From: JAEZBP01 sp963832725
GTDB lineage: Bacteria > Myxococcota_A > Polyangia > Polyangiales > Sandaracinaceae
Length of the DNA: 64,000 nt
Direction of reading: 5' to 3'
Assembly (NCBI GenBank): GCA_963832725.1
Contig: CAWHVG010000005.1
Span: 2,356,001 to 2,420,000 of the forward strand
Part shown: positions 54,001-62,859 of the stretch, one piece after another
How the letters are laid out: every line of letters begins with the position of its first letter
Position numbering within the stretch: the first letter of the stretch is position 1
Translations under genes and position numbers: made by a program
Notes under the pieces: generated by a model
Databases searched by the model: none
What the model saw: only the letters and a program-made list of their open reading frames with translations
What the model was told of the DNA's origin: nothing

Positions 54001-55641
54001 GACGTAGCGGTCGCCGGCGTAGAAGCGCTCGAGCAGCGCGGTGGAGCGAGGGAGCTTTCCGCCTTCGGGCAGCCGCACGTCGAGCACGCGCGGCTCTTCG
54101 AGGAGCGTGCGCGCCGCCTCGGCCGCCTCTTCCTCGGCGTGGCGAGCCTCGAGCCGATCGAGATCGGCCGCGGGAAGGTGCGGGACGACCTTGGCGTGGC
54201 GGGCGAAGCCTCCCCCTTCGTTGCGGGTGTGCGCCACCGGATAGACCAGGTTGCGGTGTGCCCACGAGCCGGCCGGCCGGAAGTTGCCGCTCCGCTTCAC
54301 ACCGCCGAAGGGCAGCCGCCCGCTGGCCTGGTTGGTGCTGCGCTGGAGGTTGACGATCCCGGCCTCGATGCCGCTCAGGTAGCGATCGAACGCGGCCTCG
54401 TCCTGGGTGAAGACGCTGTAGGCGAAGCCGTAGGGTGAGTCGTTCAGCCGCGCGATGGTCTGGGCGTCGTCGTCGAAGACCTCGATCGAGAGATCCGGCC
54501 CGAAGAGCTCGGTGTCGGTGTAGCCCTCGATGGCGCCGAGCCCGTCCGGCAGCCTGTGGATGGTGGCGCCGACGTACGCACCGCCCTTCTGCGCCTCGCC
54601 CTGGAAGACGCGATCGGCGCCCGCGGACTCGGCCCGGGCGATGGCCGCCTCGAAGCGCTCGCGAGCGGCCTGGTTGGCCAGCGGCCCCGCGAAGCTGCTC
54701 GGGTCCTCCGGATCGCCGAAGCGGAGCTCGGAGACGACGGCGCTCAGCGCGCGGACCAGCTCGTCGGCGCGGCTCCGGTGCACCAGCACGCGATTGGCGC
54801 AGGTGCAGCGCTGTCCGGTCGTCAGGTAGCCGCTCGTCACGATCTCGTGCACGGCCACCCTCAGATCGGCGTCCGCGCGGACCACGCAGGCGTTCTTGCC
54901 GCCCATCTCCAGCGCCAGGAGCACCTCGGGCCGGTCGAGCATCGACTCGGCGATGCGGCGGCCGGTCGCCCACGAGCCGGTGAACGCCAGCGCGCGCAGC
55001 GCCGGATCGGCAGCCAGCGCAGCTCCTTCGGCGCCTCCCCCCTGCACGACGTTCAGCACGCCCGCCGGCAGCCCGGCCGCCTCGGCGGCCTCGGCGTAGC
55101 GCTGGCCGGCCAGGGGCGTCACCTCGCTCGGCTTCATCACCACCGCGTTGCCGAGCATCAGCGCCGGGACCACGTGAGCATGGCAGAGGTGCAGCGGGAA
55201 GTTGAAGGGGCCGAGGACGCCCACCACCCCGTGCGGGTGATAGCGGAGGGTCTCCAGCGGTGCGCCGGCGACCGATCCCTCCCGCAGATCGGCGCGCACG
55301 TTCGCCTCGACCGTAGCAAAACGCCCCAGCAGAGCTGTCACTTCGGCGCGAGCCTCACTGCGGACCTTGCCCATCTCGAGCGAAATTGCCTCAGCGAGCA
55401 AATCCGCCCGATTGGCGATCGCCTCCCGGAAACGCGACAGCTTGTCGAGGCGCTCGTCGAGGCTGAGCCGGGCCCATCCGGGAGCCGCCTCGGCGGCCGC
55501 CTCGCAGGCGCGGCGGACACGTTCGGGAGACGTGGCCGTGGACAGCACGATCTCGCCGTCTCGCGCAGGGTTTCGGCTCTGGAGGGCCTGTCCTTCCGGC
55601 GGAAGGAAGACGCCCCCGACGAAGTCACCTCGGGCGTGCAT
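51016..55641 (-). CDS. Four-domain enzyme: aldehyde dehydrogenase, aminotransferase, GNAT, degenerate aminotransferase
   Basis: 1541 residues in one uninterrupted frame. (1) ~1-480: AstD-like aldehyde dehydrogenase, with GVVGVLGPFNFPLHLCHAHV, LALEMGGKNACVV and catalytic Cys279 in TTGQRCTCANR. (2) ~540-965: class III aminotransferase like lysine 6-aminotransferase, with SSGAEANEKAYALCR, IFDEVQTGFGLGG and PLP lysine K840 in VVFAKRAQVG. (3) ~990-1160: GNAT, with IAVTVDAELRGQGIGRQLKL. (4) ~1180-1541: second aminotransferase-like domain, with LEGGYVGHTTACARS and GLYLEPLQERTG, but WWTGGQLG at the place of the PLP lysine. The order recalls the arginine succinyltransferase pathway (acyl transfer, transamination, semialdehyde oxidation). 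Channeling of a semialdehyde is a reasonable inference; the substrate is unknown. Confidence 0.85.
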   Translation of the reverse strand: MHARGDFVGGVFLPPEGQALQSRNPARDGEIVLSTATSPERVRRACEAAAEAAPGWARLSLDERLDKLSRFREAIANRADLLAEAISLEMGKVRSEARAEVTALLGRFATVEANVRADLREGSVAGAPLETLRYHPHGVVGVLGPFNFPLHLCHAHVVPALMLGNAVVMKPSEVTPLAGQRYAEAAEAAGLPAGVLNVVQGGGAEGAALAADPALRALAFTGSWATGRRIAESMLDRPEVLLALEMGGKNACVVRADADLRVAVHEIVTSGYLTTGQRCTCANRVLVHRSRADELVRALSAVVSELRFGDPEDPSSFAGPLANQAARERFEAAIARAESAGADRVFQGEAQKGGAYVGATIHRLPDGLGAIEGYTDTELFGPDLSIEVFDDDAQTIARLNDSPYGFAYSVFTQDEAAFDRYLSGIEAGIVNLQRSTNQASGRLPFGGVKRSGNFRPAGSWAHRNLVYPVAHTRNEGGGFARHAKVVPHLPAADLDRLEARHAEEEAAEAARTLLEEPRVLDVRLPEGGKLPRSTALLERFYAGDRYVREKKPAVFDHLRSSGPFFVSVDDEPLSVLDGMSQTATIPAGFAPDRVVRAYVEGELGEAPIASADITLGEESHAKAYADTLRDLVPGLPTVCFASSGAEANEKAYALCRANAPEDATKLLAFEGSFHGRTLLALYASYNPSKRVPFQIAGYEVDFAPFPLWLTPGEEPASPPGFEEACAKGDIAELEKRFGEDSDPLLQAEVKSLAHVARTLAGGHYFAVDIEPMQSEGGDRYATARFYRALRLLTRAMKIALIFDEVQTGFGLGGTFLWHHRFGLVDADGKVDHPDCVVFAKRAQVGVCMSRFDDPEPTQAFPASLARGRLHAEIAADGSDAARIEALVRPRLGELYRRWAHRIESPRATGYALAFDVRDTAEMGAYLGQRFWRGAIVFGAGSRTIRYRLNSSFDERTIDILFESMQRSLSWLEAHPGKTPPAWEDLPAPPKTPREELPIRVRVAEPSERAALMPQIMEIEAKTYEPARRDDEAHLGKGFEPDGVAIVAERMEEAGPKVVGSALAAPLESVADVEGPDRDPMRGRDNTIYSIAVTVDAELRGQGIGRQLKLAQLARAAEMRKADGSPRYQHAAGRNRVPEAGSMSRLNDALGAYTVALLEGQYEGGAVARYYRQPLGRFVPDPVAPPPPESRAIDLAGGLARPFADPPASLRVLWREGALYGPSVNKLTVLNYLTPAVVRATEWVSALTPNHPHAYLCSGRDETVDKSVRALRWHRQDAQTVIGLEGGYVGHTTACARSISDPVLHRQGPAHFAWPRVPHPADGVEQTIEALRATIEQAGGPSKVFGLYLEPLQERTGRVIPDAFWPQLEALRAETGVPVVSVDTASAYYRSGRGPFASSDLGGFVPDILIWWTGGQLGFVHVTTPLHVAKPLTLVSTWDGDELSLIQMHHQLRAARNVDVAAATSALDAALKPAEEAGLTVHGAGLYRVLDAGDRADAIAARLSAEGVRVRTYPGGRLAIVPSLDRAADQAEKLGAALRAAL

Positions 55642-55876
55642 GTGCCGGGTTGTCTAGCAGAACCCCGGGCGAAGTCCGACCTCCGCGTTCTGGGACACCC
55701 GTCTGCGGATGTGCGCGGACGCACGCCACGCCGTCTTCGTGCCCGGCGGATCTGCGCTGTGGCCGATTGCCCCGGCCGGGGAGATTCGCCATCGGCGTCC
55801 GCGTCACCTATCCGCATTTCCGCCTGGCAAGGCTGGAGATCGAGGTTGGGCCCGGCGGTTGCAGTCGGTCGTCCGC

Positions 55877-56703
55877 ATGACGATGTCCGAACGCAACGAA
55901 GCTCTGACCCGTGAACAGGAACGAGAGCTCACCGAACGACTGCGGAACGGCTGCCCGACCGCGCTCCACGAGCTGGTGGTCAAACACCGGCCCTTGGTGG
56001 CGGCGATGGCGAAGCGCTACGGTCGCCCGGGAGCCCCCAGAGAGGATCTACTGCACGAAGGATTCGTGGGCCTGCTCGACGCCGCCGGCCGGTTCGACCC
56101 GGACCGCGGCACCCGCTTCTCCACCTATGCCCGCTGGTGGGTTCGCTACTACATGCAGCGCTACGTGCGGGCGAACCGGCGGATGGTCACGCCGTCGAAG
56201 ACCCGCAACATGCGCAAGCTTCGCCAGCGGCTCCGCAAGACCGCGCGCGAGCTCGAGCAGCGCAGGGGCGGCGCGGTGAGCGCCGAGGACCTGGCGAAGG
56301 TGCTCGAGGTCAGCGTGAACGAGGTGCTCGAGGTTCAGCAGGAGCTGTCCTATCCGGACATGCCCATCTCGGTCGACGATCCGCGCGCCGGGCACGACCC
56401 GATCGCGCACGATGGGACGCCCGAGGAAGAGGCCGCCACGGTGGAGCGGCGCCGGGTGGCGCGGGAGCTCGCCGAGCGGGCGCTCTCGGTGCTCGACCCG
56501 CGGGAGCGCAAGAATCGTGCGCGAGCGTGTGCTCTCCGAGGAGCGCCGGTCGTTGCGCGAGAATCGGCGAGAGCCTCCAGGTGTCGGGCGAGCGGGTCCG
56601 GCAGATCGAGGCCGCCGCGCTGCGCAAGATGCGCAAGGCGCTCGAGTCGACCGCCACCGACGCGGCCGCGCTCGCCTGCGCCCGCGAAGCGCTCGCCGCC
56701 TGA
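55877..56703 (+). CDS. RpoH-like sigma-70-family factor, two frameshifts
   Basis: 274 residues when corrected. Region 2: HRPLVAAMAKRYGRPGAPRE, DLLHEGFVGLLDAAGRFDPD, TRFSTYARWWVRYYMQRYVR. Region 3: a helical stretch with TRNMRKLRQRLRKTARELEQ (a possible RpoH-box-like segment). Region 4: ALSVLDPRERK, then in other frames IVRERVLSEERRSLREIGES and LQVSGERVRQIEAAALRKMR. Both breaks are AGAATC words (56511-56516 and 56560-56565); reading AGATC at each gives 275 codons including the stop. This is the usual heat-shock/stress type of alternative factor. ATG 55877 is preceded by no strong ribosome site. Confidence 0.85.
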
Positions 56704-56972
56704 ACGCAGGCCGCGCGCGCCCGGAGGCGGCCGGGAGGGAACGGTCGTGTCCGGACGCGCTCGGTGAGTCGGCGCCGAGGACCCGGGGGGTTTCGAGCAC
56801 TGGGGGTGCATCGCTCTCGAACGAGCTTCGAGAGCGGGCGGCCCCGTGCGCCCCATCCGGCGCCGAGCGCCGCCACCGCCGAGGCGGCATCACTCTGACC
56901 GGCGAGCGGCTGTCACCGCGTCACGGCCGGATCCCAGATGCGACTGAGCCCGGAGCGAACCCCGGGCTGGAC

Positions 56973-57046
56973 TGGCGATGAGTGGAGTCGAACCACTGAC
57001 CTAGCGCGTATGAAACGCCCGCTCTAACCACCTGAGCTACATCGCC
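56973..57046 (-). tRNA. tRNA-Met (anticodon CAT)
   Basis: On the minus strand: acceptor GGCGATG, D-stem GCTC/GAGC, anticodon loop TTCATAC (anticodon CAT), T-arm AGTGG-TTCGACT-CCACT, acceptor end CATCGCC plus discriminator A. No encoded CCA. The first acceptor pair is G-C, as in elongator rather than initiator tRNA. Stems close with only G-U exceptions in the anticodon stem. Confidence 0.93.
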
Positions 57047-57359
57047 GAAGAGCAGCGGCGCAGTATAAAGATGGCCGCTCCGGTGTCAACGAAGGATGCG
57101 GGCGAATTCCTGGGCTCCGTTGGGCCTCGTTCGTCGCCCGCGAGCAGCGCTCCGAGCCGGCGCGAGCGCGCATCTCACGACCTCTCCCGCCGGGGGATGA
57201 GGGCCCTCCGCGTGGCCTCGACGCTCGTCGACGACACGCCTCATCGCCCCGGCGCGGGCGCCCGATGTCTCGAGATGGACTCTGGCGCTCACAGGCGCCG
57301 AATCCGGTGCGCCGACTGAGCGGTTGCAAGCGGCGGCCTCGGGCTGCTAGACGCGACGC
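57047..57359. other. Non-coding gap
   Basis: 313 bases between the tRNA gene and the endopeptidase gene. No further RNA gene or repeat recognised. Confidence 0.5.
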
Positions 57360-58202
57360 GTGCGTTCGCGATGGCTCGGAATCGGCGTGCCCATCGTTCT
57401 GGCGGCCGCCCTGGCCCTGGCCCTGGCGGCGACCGGGAGCTTCGTCGGTGAGACCCGCGCGGGCCGAGCCGACGACTCGGTGGCCCGCGCGCAGACCCCG
57501 GAGCCAGCTCCGCCGCGCGACGCCGGCGTCGACGCATCGTGGCGCTTCGGCGAGAACGGCGAAATCGTCGCGCCGCCCGGCGACGAGGATTACCGCTGCC
57601 TCCAGCCGGCGGTGGAGATCCCGAAGGCCGAGCCGTGCGCCGACGGCCGCGGCTACCCGGCCTGCCGCTGGCAGCTGCCGATCCCGACCGACGACACCTA
57701 CGAGATCTGGCGCAACACCACGCCCGAGCACCGCTGGGGCCGGCCGGGCCTGGTCTCCCTGATCCTCGCCAGCGCGGCCGAGTACGCGCGGCGCTGGCCC
57801 GGCGAGCACATCCAGGTGGGCGATCTCGACGCGGCCGGGCCGCGCCACCAGACCCACGACCGCGGCGTCGACGTCAATCTCTACCTCACCGAAGCGATGA
57901 TGACGCGGAACGAAGGCCATCATCGCTACGTCGACAACTACGAGCAGCGCGGCACCCGCGAGGTCCGGCTGCTGCGCGCACGGGTGATGGACTTCGCCCG
58001 CATCCTGGCAACCTGCGCGCGCGGGCGGATCCGCATCTACTACAACGATCCGGAGATCGTGCGCCCCTTCCGGCAGTGGTTCGAGGAGCACGGCTTCCAC
58101 TCGGACGTCGGCCACCCCATGCAGCGGCACAACCGGCTGCACGAGTTCCACTTCCACCTGACCACGCCCGAGGATCTGCCGCCCCTACCAACCGCGGACT
58201 GA
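57360..58202 (+). CDS. MepA-like (M74-type) murein endopeptidase, secreted
   Basis: 280 residues from GTG 57360. Signal anchor PIVLAAALALALAATGSFVG; then GDLDAAGPRHQTHDRGVDVN with the H-x6-D zinc-ligand pattern typical of penicillin-insensitive murein endopeptidases (LAS superfamily), and HNRLHEFHFHL near the end, corresponding to the HxH zinc and catalytic site. Preceding segments IWRNTTPEHRWGRPGLVSLI fit the family. It would cleave D-Ala-mDAP cross-links in the periplasm. Confidence 0.8.
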   Translation: MRSRWLGIGVPIVLAAALALALAATGSFVGETRAGRADDSVARAQTPEPAPPRDAGVDASWRFGENGEIVAPPGDEDYRCLQPAVEIPKAEPCADGRGYPACRWQLPIPTDDTYEIWRNTTPEHRWGRPGLVSLILASAAEYARRWPGEHIQVGDLDAAGPRHQTHDRGVDVNLYLTEAMMTRNEGHHRYVDNYEQRGTREVRLLRARVMDFARILATCARGRIRIYYNDPEIVRPFRQWFEEHGFHSDVGHPMQRHNRLHEFHFHLTTPEDLPPLPTAD

Positions 58203-58276
58203 ACCGCCGCTGGCGGAGCTCCGGTCGGCGGCGGGCGCTCCACGCCTCGGCTCGAACGATCTCGGGCCGCGCCGGT

Positions 58277-58318
58277 GCGCATCGCTTTGGGCGCATCGCT
58301 TTTGGCGCATCGCTTTGG
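58277..58318. repeat. Three tandem 14-bp repeats
   Basis: GCGCATCGCTTTGG three times, with one substitution in the middle copy (GCGCATCGCTTTTG). Downstream of the endopeptidase gene. Confidence 0.7.
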
Positions 58319-58448
58319 GCGCGTAGCTCTGGACCGTCAGGCTGTGGGGCGGATTCGAATCAGAGCCCCGCGAGGCTGCACGGAGACCCGACGTAGCCCA
58401 GTCGACACACGCGAGCGTGGACAAATTGGAGCGCCGGGCGAGCAGCGC

Positions 58449-58817
58449 TCAGGGCATCGCGCAGACCATCGCCGTGGTCGTGGTGCTTCCGTGGGCGGGC
58501 AGCTCGACGCAGTCGTAGCCATCGCCCGTCCGGCAATCGGCGCCCGCGGTGCAGGTCAGCAGGCACGTCGCGCCGTAGCCGGTCGCGTCGACGCAGGTGC
58601 TGCCGTCGGGGCAGTCGGTCGGCGCCGTGCAGGACTTGGCGCAGTACCCGTTCGGGTAGCTCGTGCCGGTGAGGCACTGCGAGTCGTTGTCGCACTGGGC
58701 GCTGGTCAGGCAGCTCCCACCGACGACCGCGCCGTCGTTGCCGACCCCGTTTCCGCAGCCACCGAGGGCCGCGAGGGCTCCGACCAGCACTGCCATCCGA
58801 AGCATCATCCGAAGCAT
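58449..58817 (-). CDS. Small Cys-rich lipoprotein
   Basis: 122 residues from ATG 58817, preceded by GGGAGGA. Lipobox ALGGCGNG; then ten cysteines in a pattern such as GSCLTSAQCDNDSQCLTG, YCAKSCTAPTDCPDGSTCVD and TCLLTCTAGADCRTGDGYDC. This is the short EB-like module frequent in myxobacterial exported proteins. Role unknown. Confidence 0.75.
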   Translation of the reverse strand: MLRMMLRMAVLVGALAALGGCGNGVGNDGAVVGGSCLTSAQCDNDSQCLTGTSYPNGYCAKSCTAPTDCPDGSTCVDATGYGATCLLTCTAGADCRTGDGYDCVELPAHGSTTTTAMVCAMP

Positions 58818-58979
58818 CCGTCGTCCTCCCAGCGAGCGAGCCGGTCCCGCTCGGGCGCGCACTCTAGAGCAGGGTCTCCATCGAAACCACCCCAAAAGTC
58901 CAGGCGCTTCGACTCGCTGACACAGCGTGCGCACGCCGCCGTCATCGACGGGCTCGCTGGTCGAGACCCCGGCGCGGGC

Positions 58980-61463
58980 TCACGGCCCGGTGACGCGGCC
59001 CAGGTAGCCGAGCCGGATCCCCGCCGTGGCGTCGATGGCGGTCCCGATGTCCTGCCCGTTCTGCCCCTGCACGTAGAGCCGCATCGTGAACACGAACGCC
59101 AGCGGGCCGGCCAGATCGAACGTGGCGTCGAGCTGACCGCGGAGCTGGCTCAGGTTCGCGTTGCCCAGATCGGCGACGAAGTAATCGAGCGTGTACGAGA
59201 GCCGCGCGTAGCGGTCCTCGAACCTCAAGAGGTCCCAGGGCGAGAGGGTGAGCGTGGCACCGATGCCGGGCTCGATCCGCCCGTCCGCCAGACAGGGAAC
59301 GTCCGCAGCGGCCGACTGGCAGCTCGTCGGCGCGAAGGGCTGCACCTGGAAGCCGCCGTTGAGCTGGAGCTGGAGCTTGTCGAGGAGCTGGAGGCGCACG
59401 CCGGCGGTCGGTCGTACCAGGAACCAATGCCAAGTCCGGGTCGGCGGCGGGTTGATCTCGGTCTCGATGAAGAGATCGACCATCGGATCCGGCACGTACC
59501 ACTCGTCGTTGCCGCGCCTCAGCCCGGTCCACGAGAGGGTCGAGCGCCCACGGGTCTGGTCCGCCGCCTCGGCGAAGTTGGTGCCGACCCAGGCCGTCCG
59601 ATAGACGACGTTCAGCGAGTTCTGCCAGGTCCAGTCCGGCGCCGCCGCGTTGGCCGCCAGCTCGATCATCACGCCCAGCGTCAAGGTGTTGGCTCGGTTC
59701 AGCAGCGAGGTCGTGTACGCCGGCACGGTCACCGGCGGCATCGTGGAGCCGGGGGAGGGCGGCGAGAGGAGGTAGCCCTGATCGTTGCACTGCGAGTTCG
59801 TGGCCGCGGTGGAAGGCGGCGCGAACGTCCCGGACGGAGTCCTCAGGCAGCGCTGCAGCGGGTTTTGGATGTTCGACCCCGAGAACTGCAGATCCGCGCT
59901 GGAGCGGAAGATCCACTGCAGGGTGTTGTCCGGGTTCGAGACCGCCTGCCGCGGGTCTTCGTGGCGGGAATGCCGGAGATAGTCCAGCACCACCGTCCGG
60001 AGCGTGTCGTCGTCGAGGTTCCGCCACTGGCTGCCGTGGGGTAGCGCCGGGAGCGCCCCGTCTCCGCCGGCCGCCAAGAAGCGGATCGTCACGACCCGAT
60101 AGTCTGCGCGGCTCTCGGGATCGTGCCCGTCGATCTTCACCGAGATCCCGCTGCCCGTACCAGTCCAGGTCAGGCCCGAGGTGACCAGGCCCTGATGGCT
60201 CTCGGCGTTCTGAGCCAGGCTCTTGAGCCAATCGCCATCGACCGTGGAGACCTCCAGCGGCTCGTCGTACTCGAGCGCGACGTACACGTCGCTCTCGGTG
60301 AGCACCCCCGGCTGGGCCGGCCGCCACCCCGAGTCGAGCACCTGTCTGTTGAGGACGGCGACGTCGGCGCCGGCGAGCTCGCGGATGATCGACGTGGCGA
60401 GCTCGAGCATCTCCCGGCCGTCGAGCGGCGCGTCGAGCTGGCCGCCGGCCAGCGGCGTGCCCCACGCATCGCAGTAGGCCTGCCCGATGCGGTCGATCCA
60501 GTCGAGGACCGGCTCCCCGACGCTGATCCCGCGGCCCTCCAGCGGGCGGGCCAGCATCTCGTAACCGTCCCGCATCAGATCGCTCTCGCGGATCAGGACC
60601 TCGACCGAGTCGTCCTCCGGCGCGCCCACGATCACCGGCTGCACGGTTCGGGGGCGGGCGAAGAGGAGCTCACCGCCGCCCGAGACCAAGAGCAGATCCG
60701 GCCGTGAGTCCTCGGGCAGCGACGAGGCGAGCTCGATGACCCCGTCGGTGATCCCGGAGTCGACGACGGCCACCACGATGTCGGCGCCCTGCGCGCGCGC
60801 CATCCGGGTCAGCCGGATGATGGAGTCCTTCGGCGGCTCGATTCGGATCCCCGCGCCGCGGTCGGGCGCCACCAGGTCGGTCACGTTCTGGCGGAGCACC
60901 GCCAGCACCGCCATCTGGCGATCCGCGACCTCGTGCATCGAGGGCCCGTCGCTCGCGTCCACCAGCACGTCGCAGAGCTCCTGCTGATCGGGGGCACAGC
61001 GCAGGTTCGACGCGATCATCGGGATCCCGCGATCCCTGAGCTCCCGCGCCACGGAGAGCATCCCGGCGCGCGGGGAGGCCAGATTCGTCAGCCCGAACGC
61101 GAGTGCCCTGTATCCCAGCTGCTGCACCATGATGGCGAGCGAGCTCGGGCGCTCCTGCGCCGCGTAGCGAGCGACGCCCTGCGGGGTGAGCAGGCCTCCC
61201 GTGTCGAGCACCATCGGTCGGTCCGGGTCGTGCGCGTTCCGGACGAGCGCGTAGGTGAACGCGGCCCCCTCGGCCGGTTGCAAGGTCTCGCCCCAGTGGC
61301 AGACCGGATGCGCGAAGCGCCCGGATACCTCGCTGGAGGCGATCAGCCGGGCGACCGTGTGCGCTTCCTGTGCCCGCGCGGGCCGCGCGACGGCCATCCC
61401 GGACAGCACGACACACGCCAACCAGGCCGCGAGCGGCCCTCCCCTCCACGATCCGCCGAGCAC
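58980..61463 (-). CDS. Degenerate 5'-nucleotidase-like domain fused to an outer-membrane barrel
   Basis: 827 residues. Signal peptide ending ARA-QE. Residues ~35-290 follow the order of the UshA-type metallophosphoesterase fold (LIASSEVSGRFAHP, MVLDTGGLL, GYRALAFGLTNL, MIASNLRC, DIVVAVVDSG, LLLVSGGGE), but the metal ligands are altered: DxH, GD and GNHE appear as ASSEVSG, DTGG and GLTN. Next ~330-480: 5'-nucleotidase C-terminal-like (GGQLDAPLDGREMLELATSI, LTESDVYVALEYDEPLEVST). The last ~250 residues alternate as beta-strands (LGVMIELAANAAAPDWTWQN, GVRLQLLDKLQLQLNGGFQV) and end in RLGYLGRVTGP, like a barrel. Probably a surface binding protein without phosphatase activity (inference). GTG start one base after the AIM24 stop. 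Confidence 0.65.
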   Translation of the reverse strand: MLGGSWRGGPLAAWLACVVLSGMAVARPARAQEAHTVARLIASSEVSGRFAHPVCHWGETLQPAEGAAFTYALVRNAHDPDRPMVLDTGGLLTPQGVARYAAQERPSSLAIMVQQLGYRALAFGLTNLASPRAGMLSVARELRDRGIPMIASNLRCAPDQQELCDVLVDASDGPSMHEVADRQMAVLAVLRQNVTDLVAPDRGAGIRIEPPKDSIIRLTRMARAQGADIVVAVVDSGITDGVIELASSLPEDSRPDLLLVSGGGELLFARPRTVQPVIVGAPEDDSVEVLIRESDLMRDGYEMLARPLEGRGISVGEPVLDWIDRIGQAYCDAWGTPLAGGQLDAPLDGREMLELATSIIRELAGADVAVLNRQVLDSGWRPAQPGVLTESDVYVALEYDEPLEVSTVDGDWLKSLAQNAESHQGLVTSGLTWTGTGSGISVKIDGHDPESRADYRVVTIRFLAAGGDGALPALPHGSQWRNLDDDTLRTVVLDYLRHSRHEDPRQAVSNPDNTLQWIFRSSADLQFSGSNIQNPLQRCLRTPSGTFAPPSTAATNSQCNDQGYLLSPPSPGSTMPPVTVPAYTTSLLNRANTLTLGVMIELAANAAAPDWTWQNSLNVVYRTAWVGTNFAEAADQTRGRSTLSWTGLRRGNDEWYVPDPMVDLFIETEINPPPTRTWHWFLVRPTAGVRLQLLDKLQLQLNGGFQVQPFAPTSCQSAAADVPCLADGRIEPGIGATLTLSPWDLLRFEDRYARLSYTLDYFVADLGNANLSQLRGQLDATFDLAGPLAFVFTMRLYVQGQNGQDIGTAIDATAGIRLGYLGRVTGP

Positions 61464-61464
61464 C

Positions 61465-62148
61465 TCAGTTGCTACGCTGCACCGGGCGGAAGGGATGGAT
61501 GAAGGTCGCCAGCGACGCCGGGTTGCGGGTGGAGATCCACAGGCGGCCCTGGCCCTGGAAGTTGCAGACCAACCCTTCGCCGCTGAAGAAGAGGCTCTTC
61601 AGACCCCCGACCCGCTGCACGTCGTAGTTGAGCCCGGCCGTGAACGCGACCACGTGGCTCGTATCACAGATGTAACCACCGGGGCCGACATCGACCGCGT
61701 GGAGGCCACCGTACGACGAGAAGAAGAGCGGGCCCTGCCCCTCCGCCTTCAGCAGGAAGAACCCGGTGCCGGAGAAGAAGCCCTTCGCGCCTCCCCAGGT
61801 GGTATCGAGGTTGACGGTGGGCGCTGCGCCGAGGAACGCGCCCGAGTTCATCAGGATCGGCATCGTCCCGTCGAGCTCGAGGACCTCGACGTCGCCTTCC
61901 GGAGCCGGCGAGAAGTAGAGGGTCTCGCCCGGCTGGCTGGCCGTGAACGTATTCTGGAAGATACTCTCGCCGCCCATCAGCTTGCGCTTGGCCGCGGCGA
62001 GCATCCCGCCGCGCATGTTGGTCTCCATGGTCATGCCGCTCGAGCGGGCGACCATGGCGGCGGACTCGAGGACCATCTTTTCGCCCGGCGCGTCGAAGGT
62101 GACCTTGACCATGCTGAAGTCGGGCTTGTCGAGCAGCTCGTATCGCAT
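61465..62148 (-). CDS. AIM24-family protein 1
   Basis: 227 residues. The family pattern of repeated beta-strands with GxG turns is clear: EKMVLESAAMVARSSGMTME, GGESIFQNTFTASQPGETLY, VLELDGTMPILMNSGAFLGA, GGAKGFFSGTGFFLLKAEGQ, GPLFFSSYGGLHAVDVGPGG, GLKSLFFSGEGLVCNFQGQG and LWISTRNPASL. AIM24 (TIGR00266) proteins are trimers of a beta-prism type; the mitochondrial relative affects cristae and lipid organisation, while bacterial roles are little known. Second-last gene of a four-gene operon. Confidence 0.87.
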   Translation of the reverse strand: MRYELLDKPDFSMVKVTFDAPGEKMVLESAAMVARSSGMTMETNMRGGMLAAAKRKLMGGESIFQNTFTASQPGETLYFSPAPEGDVEVLELDGTMPILMNSGAFLGAAPTVNLDTTWGGAKGFFSGTGFFLLKAEGQGPLFFSSYGGLHAVDVGPGGYICDTSHVVAFTAGLNYDVQRVGGLKSLFFSGEGLVCNFQGQGRLWISTRNPASLATFIHPFRPVQRSN

Positions 62149-62164
62149 TTGGGTCTCTTCCTTC

Positions 62165-62845
62165 TCAGCCGCGGCGCGGCGGCAGCATCTGGCCGATGGT
62201 CTGGCCGTACTCGCTGGCGTTCCGGGACTGGATCCAGATGCGACCCTGGCCCTGGAAGCGGCAGACGAGGCCCTCGCCGGAGAGCCAGGACGCGATCCAG
62301 CCGCCGGCGCTCTTGCCCACCGAGTACTGGAGGGTGCCGTCCCAGGCCACCAGGTGCCCGGTGTCGATCACCATGTGGCCGTCGCAGTGGAGCTCCTCGA
62401 TGCCGCCGAAGCTGCCGACGACGAGCTGTCCGGGCTGCTGCGAGACGGCCTTGAGCACGAAGACGCCGGCGCCGCTGAAGAAGCCCTTGAAGCCCCCCAC
62501 CTGCGTCTCAATCTGTACGTCCGGCGTGGAGGCGACGTAGGCCGAGTTCTGGATGAAGTAGCCGTGGGGGGTCATCTCCAGCAGGGTCATGTCGCCGCAG
62601 AGCGCCTGGGCGAGCAGGACCTCGCCGGGACCGTTCTGGGCGGTGAACGTGTTGCGGAAGAACGACTCCCCGCCGAACATCCGCTTGAGGCCGCCCATCA
62701 TCCCGCCCTGCGACTGCGTCTGCATGGCGACGTTGGTGCTCATGCCGACCATGGCGCCCGACTCGGCCACGATGGACTCGCCCGGCTGGAGGGCGACCCG
62801 CGCCATGGAGTGCGCCGGACGATACCCGATCTCAATCTGCGGCAT
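62165..62845 (-). CDS. AIM24-family protein 2
   Basis: 226 residues. Same architecture as its neighbours: ESIVAESGAMVGMSTNVAMQ, GGESFFRNTFTAQNGPGEVL, TLLEMTPHGYFIQNSAYVAS, VGGFKGFFSGAGVFVLKAVS, GHLVAWDGTLQYSVGKSAGG and GEGLVCRFQGQGRIWIQSRN. Only 16 bases separate its stop from the start of AIM24 protein 1, so co-translation is likely. Confidence 0.87.
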   Translation of the reverse strand: MPQIEIGYRPAHSMARVALQPGESIVAESGAMVGMSTNVAMQTQSQGGMMGGLKRMFGGESFFRNTFTAQNGPGEVLLAQALCGDMTLLEMTPHGYFIQNSAYVASTPDVQIETQVGGFKGFFSGAGVFVLKAVSQQPGQLVVGSFGGIEELHCDGHMVIDTGHLVAWDGTLQYSVGKSAGGWIASWLSGEGLVCRFQGQGRIWIQSRNASEYGQTIGQMLPPRRG

Positions 62846-62859
62846 CTCTCGCTCCTCCT

